A stretch of DNA of 64,000 nt from Chamaecyparis obtusa (taxonomy: Eukaryota; Streptophyta; Pinopsida; Cupressales; Cupressaceae): NCBI GenBank assembly GCA_027943335.1, contig BSBK01000526.1:494501-558500 (forward strand), read 5' to 3'. Below, in pieces: positions 1-10,539 of this stretch. The notes under the pieces are model-generated. The model saw only the letters and a program-made list of their open reading frames with translations. It ran no database searches and had not been told where the DNA came from. How positions within the stretch are numbered: the first letter of the stretch is position 1; each line of letters begins with the position of its first letter. A program made the position numbers and the translations under genes.

Positions 1-1324
1 TGCACAACTCAAATCATCGAGACCACTTTATGCACTATGTAGATATCATCGTAATGAAAACATACCACATGTCTGGAGTTTCTTTGAGAGTGGACATGGA
101 CAAGGTGAACATGATGGTGTCGGAGCTTGCATCAAACGTGCTATACGAAAGTATCTAATGAATTATAAGGGAGTACATATAAAAAATGCACATGATGTGG
201 TTGAATGGTGCAAGACACATTTCGCACCAAATGAGAATGACACGTCATCAGGATTGACTCAGGCAGTGCCATATAGAAAATTTTGGGAGATAAAAGGTAT
301 GCACACATTATTAAATTATTTGAAAGTGTTTAAAATTTTTATGATATTTTTTATTCAAATTATATTTATATAGAATGTATTATATATGCATTTGTTCAGG
401 TGTGGATAGAAAAATTATGCATGGTTGCAATAGGATAGAAAAGACGTGATCTTTGCATTCAGTTATGAGTACGAATTATTGCAATTAGATGTTGAACACT
501 AGGGACTACTCATGCTTTTGTTGTCACTGCATTGCTGACAATTATGAGGAATGTATCAATCAAGACCTTGGATATGTAGGCGTATGGAATCTAGTGCCAC
601 TAGTTGTTACTGATACATTTGATAGAGATGAAGATGAAAACTTCGATGATGTTCCTTTGATTTCTACTAATTATGATCATATCTCAAGATTGGTCAAAAT
701 TGGTAAGTATATATATTTCACATTATATGGTACATTGAGTTGCATGTATAGATACATAGCTAGATCTATAGATTGAACTAAGTATTTATTTTAAGATCTC
801 ACACATGCATATATAAATTTACTACATGCAGGAGATGTCTTTGCAATGATTAGTGAGCATGGAAATGTAGGAGTTGGTTATTATTTACTGCATTGTACTA
901 CAGAGAGGATGAAGTTACTTGAACTTGAAGACAGTGATGGAATGTTGTTCCCCATAGGTTTGTATATGGTTTACATCAATATATTGAACTCAATTTGTAA
1001 ATTTTAAATTTTAACCTTTTAACAAATTTCAAATTGAGTTTGTTTAAATTTATATATTATTTAAATTTGTGACCTGCAGGTTCAGTTATTTTAGAGGGAA
1101 CATATTTCAAGCAAATCAAAGTAATTCAAAATGGTATTCACTTTGTTGATTATGAACCAGACAATAAGGTGTTTCAATATAGTCACCTAGTAGCTGCCAC
1201 ATCCATTTGTCTTCATACAATTAAATCTCAACATGGATGTCATAAATGGAGACTAGATAGTGAGGATCATGAGAGAATATTACATGTTCTCCATGAAAGG
1301 TCTGAACCACTTGAGTTGGTCTAA
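1..1324 (+). pseudogene. 3' part of a multi-exon transposase-like pseudogene
   Basis: Four exons can be read: 1-296 (5' part outside the window), about 400-702, 832-957 and 1080-1324, ending in TAA. The three introns have GT donors (297, 703, 958) and AG acceptors, and all are phase 1, so the model is self-consistent. Exon 1 contains a FFESGHGQGEHDGVGACIKR segment. Comparable HGKG-x-x-DG-x-G-x-x-KR motifs occur in several eukaryotic DDE transposase families, so a transposase C-terminal half is inferred; the superfamily is not settled. Exon 2 has a cysteine-rich stretch (CFCCHC near 515). Exon 4 ends in a hydrophilic HKWRLDSEDHERILHVL region. The gene is broken: exon 2 has an in-frame TAG at 431-433 and needs frame changes near 411 and 497. 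It converges on the minus-strand pseudogene ending at 2577. No typical CACTA or hAT motif was seen. Confidence 0.6.
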
Positions 1325-1559
1325 AAAGTATAATATGTATACTTATTTCTTGTGTTAGGACCTACTTGATATCTTAAGATTAAATTTCATTATACTTTGT
1401 TTATATATTTAAACATATGATGGACTATAATTTGTTGATATATGATGGACCTATTTGATGGTTCAATGGTTTTAATATATAGAATTTTATATGTATACTT
1501 TGATTATTCAATGATTTTTATAGATTGCATATTAGTTAAAGATTTTATGTATGCTTTGA

Positions 1560-1993
1560 TGAAATTAGTTATATTACTTATGACATGTATTAGTTCTAGA
1601 ATTAGTTAGAATAGTTATTATCCATTAGTTACATGTATTAACTAGTTATCTTTTATGATATTAATTCTAGATCCCCTTAAGACCTCCCCTTAAGACACTA
1701 AAAAATGATGAAATTAGTTATATTACTTATGACATGTGTTAGTTCTAGAATTAGTTAGAATAGTTATTATCCATTACTTACATGTATTAACTAGTTATCT
1801 TTTATGATGTTAATTCTACATCCCCTTAAGACCTCCCCTTAAGACACTAAAAAATGATGAAATTAGTTATATTACTTATGATGTGTTAGTTCTAGAATTA
1901 GTTAGAATAGTTATTATCCATTAGTTACATGTATTAACTAGTTATCTTTTATGATGTTAATTCTAGATCCCCTTAAGACCTCCCCTTAAGATA
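1560..1993. repeat. Minisatellite, three copies of about 150 bp
   Basis: Three head-to-tail copies start near 1560, 1710 and 1860. Each begins GAAATTAGTTATATTACTTA and ends with the doubled motif CCCCTTAAGACCTCCCCTTAAGA. Copies differ at only a few positions, so the amplification is more recent than the decay of the neighbouring pseudogenes. The CTTAAG core is shared with the large array at 5.3-8.1 kb, there mostly in the opposite orientation (GTCTTAAGGGG). Confidence 0.9.
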
Positions 1994-2560
1994 CTAATCA
2001 AATCATATCAAATCATGTTGAATCTAATCAAATAAAACCATCTAATCAAATCATATCATCTAATAAAATAAAACCATATAATCAAATCATCCAATCATTT
2101 ATCATATATCATCAAATAAAATCATCTAATAAAATCATCTAATCAAATCTAATCTAATCTAATCTAATCTAATCTAATCATATCAAATCATATCATCTTA
2201 TAAAATAAAACCATCTAATAAAATCATCTAGTCATTTATCATATATCATCAAATCAAATCATCTAATCAAATCATATATCATCAAATCAAATCATCAAAT
2301 CAAATCAAATCATATTATCTAATCATATCATCTAATTAAATATACGTCTCTAATCAAATATATGTCTCGAATCATATGTCTCTAATCAAATATATGTCTC
2401 AAATCATATGTCTCTAATCAAATATATGTCTTGAATCAAATATAAGTACATCTAATCAAATATATATGTTTCTAATCAAATATATGTCTCAAATCATAAA
2501 CTGAGTCTCAAATAAAAGATGTGTTCAACAGAGTCATAAACTGAGTCTCAAATAAAAGAT
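1994..2560. repeat. AT-rich degenerate simple repeat
   Basis: The stretch consists of short units such as ATCAAATC, ATCTA and TCATATC, with a purer AATCT run near 2143-2180. A 'CTCTAATCAAATATATGT' series follows at about 2340-2490, and a short doubled 'CATAAACTGAGTCTCAAATA' unit lies near 2490-2560. No gene is seen. Confidence 0.8.
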
Positions 2561-2576
2561 ATGTTTAATAGAGGTC

Positions 2577-4540
2577 CTAAAATAGGGAGTCATCTAGGTG
2601 CATGCAAATAGAGCGACCCTCTGGGTGACTACCATGAGCATCCTCTGGCTATGAGACATCAACTGATCCCTATGAATATAAATGCATGTATATATGATAA
2701 TAATCTAAAATAATTAAAATATTATAAATGCATGTTTATACTTACATATTCTTAAAATTTACCTGACCACTAATAGGTGTCACATCTACTGAATCGCTCC
2801 TATGAAAAGTATCATCTGGTTGTAAAGTAGTGACTGACCCCTACAAATTTATTGTACAACAATTGGTTATATACATGTGCATAGTATATATAAATTATGT
2901 AAAGTACTTGAAATATATAAATACATGTGTACACATGCAATCTTAAACATGCATATATCTAAAACTTACCTAACCACTAGTAGGTGTCACATCATGTGGA
3001 TCTCTCATAAGAAGATGCTCTGAGCCCACACTAGAGGTAACATGCTCAACTAACTGTGCCTACAAAATATTATACATTGAAAAAACATGAATACACATGT
3101 CTACAATTAATTGTTCACTAAAACTCCTAATAAAAAAGAAAAAAAAATTATATGTACCTGGGTCTCAGGAGTAGGAGGATCATCAGCACACTACACCATT
3201 GTATCATCAACTGAAACTACATCACCCACACCACCTAAGGTCCCAAACCTTAGTAGTAATGAGGAGTGTAGGGGTGACACTAGCTGGGAGGGGAGTGATG
3301 TAGAACCTAAACCATCTGGATGTAATAACATATCCATAAATGGCCTGACATTAGTGCCAACGTCCACCTGACCCAACCCATGTAACTGCTCATCAAAAGT
3401 GTGTAGGCCCTCCATGGTGATGCATACATCTCCAATCTATATACCTAGATCTACAATTGTAGAGTGATCTATGGGTGCATGACGCTCTGCACTATGTTGT
3501 GCATGACTAGTAGATGGTGTGTCCTATGTCAGTGGAATGATAGGACCCTATGCAAGTGAAATGAAATCCCTGACTGAATGTATTGGGATCCTATGTGTGT
3601 CGGCAATATGAGAATAGGCCTGCAGAAGATCCTCCAAAAAGTAAAGGGCCATATCTAAAGTACTTTGATGACCTGATAGTGCTTGTATCTCTCAAGGTAT
3701 AGGAAGACCTGCAACTCTATACGCCTCCTCCATCACACCTGTAGTAGTACTAGACAAAGCCTCAGAAGATGATCTAGCTCTCCTCGGTCTAGTTAAAATG
3801 TATCTGCCCACTAAATCTAAAGTGATGGATGTGGTTGTAGAAGCAATATGTCCTATACTATTGACAACTACCCTCTAAGAAGTAATGATGACTCTATCTA
3901 TAGTAGCAGCCATTGTCGGTGCCACTGCTGGAGTCCTATCCCCAACTAGTTGTCTATGAGGCTGCACAACTTGATCATCCCTACAATACTGATCATGGTC
4001 TGCAACCCTACCGAGCCCCTGACCATAATATGTTGAGAGATCTAAATAGTTGACCCTAAGTCCGAAACGGAACTCATCATACAATAGTTGTGCAAAATAT
4101 AATGGAATCTAGTTGTTATTTGGATAAAAACCATGTGCTGCAATAAATCAAGGGTAAATCATACATGCGATCTAAGGTACCACACACCATGTGACCTGAT
4201 ATGCCCTCACCACTACCATCCCTTCATAATGTGGGAAAACCTCTCATTTGATAGTTTCCTTAGGGACGAGGCTCTAAACTGTCACCAAGGAAATATCACC
4301 TAAGACCTCCTCCCTCAACTCTCAAAAAATAGTCTCAACTACCTGAGGCATGAAGGAGGAGTGAGTCCTTAATCTGGCAGTCATAGTCTCCAAACTAGTC
4401 AAAATAGTAGCACAAGTATCTCTATATATACCATCCGCTGAAGAATTACGGATAGACTCTCTAAGTTGAGCCATCTCTATATCAGTAATATGAAAAATGG
4501 TATCCATATCAGGAGTTTGAGGTGCACCCCGAGCGGCCAT
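2577..4540 (-). pseudogene. Four-exon pseudogene of unknown function, nonsense codons only TAG/TGA
   Basis: On the minus strand a single frame can be followed from an ATG at 4540 to a CAG|GT donor at 3158, about 461 codons. It is broken by 12 in-frame stops and no frameshift. TGA lies at 4322, 4244, 4148 and 3692; TAG lies at 4274, 4172, 4109, 3875, 3548, 3524, 3437 and 3191 (lowest base of each codon). Three small exons follow, joined in phase 0 by GT-AG introns: 3059-2970, 2840-2763 and 2669-2577. Exons 2 and 3 both end in a VTPxSGQ-like peptide and share their donor region, so one arose from the other by duplication. No known domain is recognised. The N-terminal part (MAARGAPQTPDMD) could form helices, and the middle is rich in aromatic residues. 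The gene converges on the transposase-like pseudogene, and the tandem array lies just upstream, as expected for a second gene of the same transposon (inference). Confidence 0.6.
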
Positions 4541-4647
4541 CTAGATACATAACATGTGAAAGCTAAGTGTTAATAATTAAGTACTTGATTAAATTAACTA
4601 TAACTACATGTAAAACAGAAACAAATATCTAAATATATAAAATTATA

Positions 4648-6500
4648 GGTCTTATTAGGTCACGTAAATCATCTTATTAGGTCTTAAGGGTCCTAAGATG
4701 TACTAATTAGGTCTTAAGGGGTCGTAGATAACATAAGAGGTCTTATTAGGTCTTAAGGGGTCATAGATAACATAAGAGGTCCTAAGGGGTTAATTCTAAT
4801 AGGTCCTAAATTTTGTTCCTAATAGGTCCTAATTGGTCATATTAGGTCCTAATTAGTTCTAATTGAGTCTAATTAGGTCATAATTGGTTCTAATTGAGTC
4901 TAACTAGGTCCTAATTAGTTCTAATTGGTTATAATTGGTTCTAATTAGTCCTAATTGGTCCTAATAGGTATAATTGGGTCTAATTAGGTAGATAATTGGT
5001 TCTAATTAGGTTCTAATTGGACTAATTAGGTCCTAATTGGTTTTAATTAGGTCCTAGTTAGATCTTTAAGTAGAGAAACAACTTAGACATACCTTGTTTT
5101 CTAATATGACCTAATATGACCTATTAGGACCCAATATGACCTATTAGTGGACTAATTGGTCATAATTAGTCCTAATTGGCTATATTAGGTCCTAATTGGT
5201 TCTAATTAGGTCCTAATTGATCCTAATTGGTCATATTAGGTCCTAATTGGTTCTAATTAGGTCCTAGTTAGGTCTTTAAGTAGAGAAACAACTTAGACTA
5301 TATACCTTGTTTCCTAATATGACCTAATATGACCTAGAGTGTCTTAAGGGGTCATGGGTAACATAAGAGGTCCTAATGTATAGATAATCTAGCCCTAGAG
5401 TGTCTTAAGGGGTTGTGGGTAACATAAGTGGTCATAGAGTATCTTAAGGAGTCATGGGTAACATAAGATAAGAATCCTAGAGTGTCTTAAGGGGTCATGG
5501 GTAACATAAGAGGTCCTAATTAGTGGACTAATTGGTCATAATTGGTCCTAATTAGTTATATTAGGTCTTAATTGGTTCTAATTAGGTCCTAATTGATCCT
5601 AATTGGTCATATTAGGTCCTAATTTGTTCTAATTAGGTCCTAATTGGTTCTAATTAGGTCCTAATTGGTTATATTAGGTCCTAATTGGTTATAATTGGTC
5701 CTAATTGGTTATATTAGGTCATAATTGGTTATATTAGGTCCTAGTTAGGTCTTTAAGTAGAGAAACAACTTAGACTTACCTTGTTTCCTAATATGACCTA
5801 ATATGACCTATTAGTGGACTAATTGGTCATAATTGGTCCTAATTGGTTATATTAGGTCCTAATTGGTTCTAATTAGGTCCTAATTGATCCTAATTGGTCG
5901 TATTAGGTCCTAATTGGTTATATTAGGTCCTAATTGGTTATATTAGGTCCTAATTGGTTATATTAGGTCCTAATTGGTCATAATTGGTCCTAATTGGTTA
6001 TATTAGGTCATAATTGGTTATATTAGGTCTTAATTGGTTTTAATTAGGTCCTAATTGGTTCTAATTAGGTCCTAGTTAGGTCTTTAAGTAGAGAAACAAC
6101 TTAGACATACCTTGTTTCCTAATATGACCTATTAGTGGACTAATTGGTCATAATTGGTCCTAATTGGTTATATTAGGTCCTAATTGGTTCTAATTAGGTC
6201 CTAATTGATCCTAATTGGTCATATTAGGTCCTAATTGGTTCTAATTAGGTCCTAGTTAGGTCTTTAAGTAGAGAAACAACTTAGACTGTATACCTTGTTT
6301 CCTAATATGACCTAATATGACCTATTAGGACCTAATATGACCTATTAGTGGACTAATTGGTCATAATTGGTCCTAATTGGTTATATTAGGTCCTAATTGG
6401 TTCTAATTAGGTCCTACTTAGGTCTTTAAGTAGAGAAACAACTTAGACTATATACCTTATTTCCTAATATGACCTAATATGACCTATTAGGACCTAATAT
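4648..6500. repeat. Tandem array of 15-16 bp near-palindromic units (TTAGGTCCTAATTGG type)
   Basis: Dozens of units of the form TAATTAGGTCCTAATTGG, TTATATTAGGTCC and TCATAATTGG stand head to tail. The core AATTAGGTCCTAATT is its own reverse complement except for the central base. A longer pattern is superimposed: a unique spacer TAGAGAAACAACTTAGAC recurs six times, starting near 5071, 5281, 5758, 6089, 6269 and 6431. Each spacer is followed by a block in the opposite orientation (CCTAATATGACCTAATATGACC). No coding frame is present. The array lies directly 5' of the minus-strand pseudogene beginning at 4540, and may be subterminal repeat DNA of a transposon (inference). Confidence 0.9.
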
Positions 6501-8150
6501 GACCTAGAGTGTCTTAAGGGGTCGTGGGTAACATAAGTGGTCCTAGAGTGTCTTAAGGGTTCGTGGGTAACATAAGTGGTCCTAGAGTTTCTTAAGGGAT
6601 CATGGGTAACATAAGTGGTCCTAGAGTGTCTTAAGGGGTCGTGGGTAACATAAGAGGTCCTAAGGTATATATAAGAGTCCTAGAGTGTCTTAAGCGATTG
6701 TGGGTAACATAAGTGGTCCTAGAGTGTCTTAAGGGGTTGTGGGTAACATAAGAGGTCCTAAGGTATAGATAAGAGTCCTAGAGTGTCTTAAGGGGTCATG
6801 GGTAACATAATATTAATGGGTCATAGATGTGATAAGTGGTATAAGTGGTCCTAAGGTATAGATAAGAGTCATAGAGTGTCTTAAGGGGTCGTGGGTAACA
6901 TAAAAGGTCCTAAGGGGTCCTAGGTTACATTAGTGGATCCTCATATGTATTAATTGAATCTAAGATACATAAATGTGTCATAAGACAACCTAAGATATGT
7001 TAATGGATCTTTAGGATCCGAATGGGTCATATATGTCTTAAAATGTCGTAAGGGATGTATAATGGTCCAATAATATTAATGGGTCGTAGATGTGATAAGT
7101 GGTCTAAGTCCAGTCCTAGGACATCCTAAGATTCTTTAATGGGTCTTGGGGGTCCTAAGGTTTCATATTTGTTTTAAGATTTCATAAGGGATCCAGATAA
7201 CAGTCCTAGAATGTTAATGAGTCGTATGTGCAATAAGTGGTCCTAGAGTGTCTTAAGGGTTTGTGGGTAACATAAGAGGTCCTAAGGTATAGATAAGGGT
7301 CCTAGAGTGTCTTAAGGGGTTGTATGTAACATAAGAGGTCTTAAGGGATCTGATAAGACTCCTAGAATTTTAATGGGTCGTAGGTGCAATAAGTGGTCCT
7401 AGAGTGTCTTAAGGGGTCATGGGTAACAATGAGTCCTAGATGTGTCTTAAGATAATGTAATGGATGGATAAGGGATAGGTAGAGTGTCTCAAGGGGTTGG
7501 GGGTAACATAAGAGGTCCTAAGGGGTCCTAGGTTTCATTAGTGGATCCTCGTATGGTATTAATTGAATCTAAGATACATAAATGTGTCCTAAGACAACCT
7601 AAGATATGTTAATGGGTCTTGATGATCTGAATCGGTCATATATGTCTTAAAATGTCATAAGGGATGTATAATGGCTCAGCAATTTTAATGGTTCGTAGAT
7701 GTGATAAGTGGTCTAAGGGATCTTAGGTTACATTAACTGATACTAGTATGTCATAAGGGTTCTTGTGGGTAACGATGGGTTCACATATGTATTTTAACAG
7801 AAGCTAAGATAGATGAATGTGTCCTAGGACATTTTAAGATATAATAATGGGTCATATGGGTCCTAAGGGGTCCTATGTGTCAAGCAAGATGTCATAAGTG
7901 ATACATAATGGTACTAGAATGTTTTAAGGGGTTGTAGGCCTCATAATAGGTCCTAAGAGATCATAGGTTACATTAATTCATCCTAAAATGTCTTAAGGAG
8001 CCTTGAGGGAAACAATGAATCCTTGTGTGTATTAATGGAACCTAACATGTACATCAATGGGTCATAGGACATCCTAATATGTATTATAAGATCTTGAGAT
8101 TCCTAAGAAATCCTAAGTGTCTTAATATGTCGTAAGGGAGGAATAAGGGT
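6501..8150. repeat. Tandem array of about 38-60 bp units (CCTAGAGTGTCTTAAGGGGT type)
   Basis: Units of the form TCCTAGAGTGTCTTAAGGGG + TCGTGGGTAACATAAGTGG repeat regularly at about 38 bp between 6508 and 6680. They become longer and more degenerate to about 8150, with variants containing AGATGTGATAAGTGGTC and CCTAAGGTATAGATAAGAG. A small number of the same units already occur at 5334-5520, inside the preceding array, so the two arrays are interleaved. No coding frame is seen. Confidence 0.88.
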
Positions 8151-8806
8151 CCTAGAAACTTACTGTACTGCAATTTTTTAACATTTTCTAACATACTACT
8201 AGATCATTTTAAAAAATTTAACAATAATTTTCTAAGATTTTTACAAACTAAAAATTATTTAAAACAAATAACTAACTAATATTTACTAAAAATGCGTGTA
8301 CATGTGAGAGAGAGAGAGAGAGAGAGATTCCTAATATTTACAACTTTAAACTTAAAATTTAACATTTTCTAACTTTAATATTAATGTTTTCTAACATTTC
8401 TACTATGGTTTCTAATGTTTTGTAAATATTTTCTAATAGTTGCTAACAAACTACTACAATTTTCTACTATTTTCTAACATATTCTAACATTTATACTATG
8501 AGTTTTAATATTTCTATCATTTTCTAATATTTAATTACGATTTTCTAACATTCTACTATTAATTTCTAACATATTAGATAAAATTTAACTATAAATTTCT
8601 AATATTTCTACAAATAAAAAATTATTTACAACAAATAACTAACTAAAATAAATATACAACATATTATTTACGATAAAAAATGAGAAAAATGCATGTACCT
8701 GATACTGCTAAAAATTTGAAGATGTCGAAGAAGCTTAGGAGGCGCTGACGTGCTGACGTGCTGAGGTACTTCGCTCCAAGTCCTAGGGTCCGCAAATAGT
8801 GATAGT
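8151..8806. repeat. AT-rich low-complexity stretch with a GA microsatellite
   Basis: Repeated words such as TTTCTAACATTT and TTCTACTATTTTC fill most of the stretch, with a pure (GA)n run at about 8306-8327. Near 8745 a short doubled CTGACGTG element occurs. No gene is seen. Confidence 0.75.
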
Positions 8807-9040
8807 GAAAATGAGATTAAAAAAAAATTGCTAGAAATTTATAAAAAATTTGGTCCAAGGGGTCTTCGTGTGAAGACCGCCCTCGCACAAAGACCCCCAT
8901 GTAGGGGTCTTCATGCGAAGAGGGGTCTTCGCACGAAGACCCTTGGTTGGGGTACTTCATGTGAAGTGGCCCCACCACTTCACGCGAAGTGGTCACTTTG
9001 TACAAAGGCTCCAAAAAAATTATTTTTCATCTCATCCCAA
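8807..9040. repeat. Foldback region with seven decayed copies of a 12-bp palindrome
   Basis: The outer arms are inverted copies: AAAATGAGATTAAAA near 8810 against TTTTTCATCTCAT near 9025. Between them are palindromes at 8864-8875, about 8882-8892, 8909-8920, 8927-8938, 8955-8966, 8978-8989 and 8996-9007. All can be derived from CTTCGCGCGAAG by changing CG to TG, CA or TA, although the second copy also lacks a base. Several are embedded in longer inverted repeats (GGTCTTC...GAAGACC). Short frames on both strands here are by-products of this structure. It may be the terminal or subterminal part of the DNA-transposon-like block to its left (inference). Confidence 0.75.
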
Positions 9041-9181
9041 TTTTGTTCATCCCTAAAAGTGGGACACAGCTTCGTGGGATCACCCTGCCAAAGTGACTGG
9101 ATCCTGTTGACCTGTACTTCCACTACCTCATGCTGATACTAGGTCCATAGTTGATACTTTTCCTCTTTTCAATCTCTTTAA

Positions 9182-10534
9182 CTACCTTACACTAGGCTCT
9201 TCAGTGTTAGAATCAAGAACAATACAGAAAGAAGGATCCACCTTCTCACCTCTTTTACTTCTTTGCCTTGTAAACCTCATAGTGTCATCAGAAACCAACT
9301 TTGAATCTTCAATGTTAGGGATTTCTGGAGGGTCAGAGATACCTGCAGAAAGCAACGGTTCAATCTTATTAGTTAGGATAGGGGAAGATTCAATTTTTGG
9401 AGTCCTCGGACTCCTAATTCTCAATGCAGGGGTTGCTTGAATTTTCTTTCTTTGAGTGTTAAGCCATTGCTTTGTTCTCTGAAAAACCTCCTTAGTCAAA
9501 GACTTTATATCTTCTTCTTCCCTTTCAAACCAATCAACTCTTCTAATCACCACTTCAATGCTTGATGTTGTGCTTTCTGATTCTAATACATTCTCATCTT
9601 CATCCTTTATGTTTCTGATACTAAAAGGAAGTTTCAAAGAAGCAATTTGTTTAAGAGAAAATTTGGAGTGCATTCTCTTTGTAACCTCAACTTCATCCAT
9701 GCAATCATCCTAGAAGTCTTCTAAGTCTGGTTGATGAATAAACATAGCATCTACCCTGAAATGGATCTCTAAAAAACCTTTGCTATCAAATTAATTCCTT
9801 GCCTGATATGGCTGGAGGTTCATTTCTTTCAGCTCATTTATCAAGAAGGAAAAATCATGCATTAACCAGAATCTGTAATGCCATAGCTCTAGTCGGAAGA
9901 AAGCACAAATACCATGCTTAACCTTGTATTTCTTCTCCACCATCAGCAATTGTCTTCCTACCTCAAGTAGAATACACTTGTCCAGACAATACCTAGGAAG
10001 TTTCAGGGGAGCATCACTAAATCCTCCCACCCTCAAATAGCTAAAGGTAGGGAACTGAATATAAAAACTTCCATAAATCTTCACAAATTCCATGGCTTCT
10101 TTTGATATTCTACAATTAGGTTTTCCCCTCAGTTCAAAGACCAACTTGGACATAAAGGTAACCTGTACTTTCTTGAAACCTATGGGATTTCTTCCTTTTT
10201 GCAATAGGGGATGGTATTCGTAAATGGTCATACTGCTATTCCACTCTTCATGTGGCATACCATCCCAAATTATATAGATGGCAAGGATATAAAAGAGGTT
10301 AAAAGACATATAGAAACTTGAAATCAAGGATGGATGGGACAAACTTTCATGCAACTGTTTGGCTATAATTTCTACCCAATCAACAGCATTACCAACATCT
10401 AGGATGGCATGCACAAAAGTGTACATCCAGTCCTCCCAGTTGGTGTCTACGGGATTACCTCTAACCCTATTTAAAATTACTATTGTATCCCTTACTCCTC
10501 TAAATAGGTGATCTTTTCTGAGAGGTCTAGGTAG
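9182..10534 (-). pseudogene. 3' half of an interrupted host open frame, family unknown
   Basis: Reading on the minus strand from the insertion border at 10534, the frame is open through 9794. It is then broken by TAA at 9791-9793 and TAG at 9710-9712, and continues in the same frame to a stop at 9182. The first part is rich in Trp, Tyr, Leu and Phe and contains motifs such as YCLDKCILLEVGRQL. The last 170 residues are charged and Ser/Pro-rich (RTPKIESSPILTNKIEP). The upstream half is at 36762-36094, and codon phase is exact once the 25.55-kb insertion and one copy of its 5-bp duplication are set aside. I know of similar repeated, uncharacterised plant proteins only from memory of conifer gene models, so no function is assigned. 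It may belong to an older retroelement rather than a host gene. Confidence 0.65.
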
Positions 10535-10539
10535 ATGAG
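10535..10539. other. Left target-site duplication ATGAG
   Basis: ATGAG directly precedes the TGTATACACC start of the first LTR. An identical ATGAG follows the last base of the third LTR at 36094-36098. Confidence 0.95.

Noticed and set aside
3111..3371. Plus-strand 86-codon frame
   Set aside because: It is antisense to exon 1 of the minus-strand pseudogene, whose frame, introns and donor sites make the better model.
4648..8150. CRISPR-like or telomeric (TTAGG) array
   Set aside because: Units are directly abutting and degenerate, with no uniform repeat-spacer pattern. The period is 15-60 bases, not 5-7, and the setting is a plant nuclear transposon.
8817..9136. Open frames on both strands over the palindrome cluster
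   Set aside because: The symmetry of the inverted repeats creates them; no homologous protein features and no conserved start.
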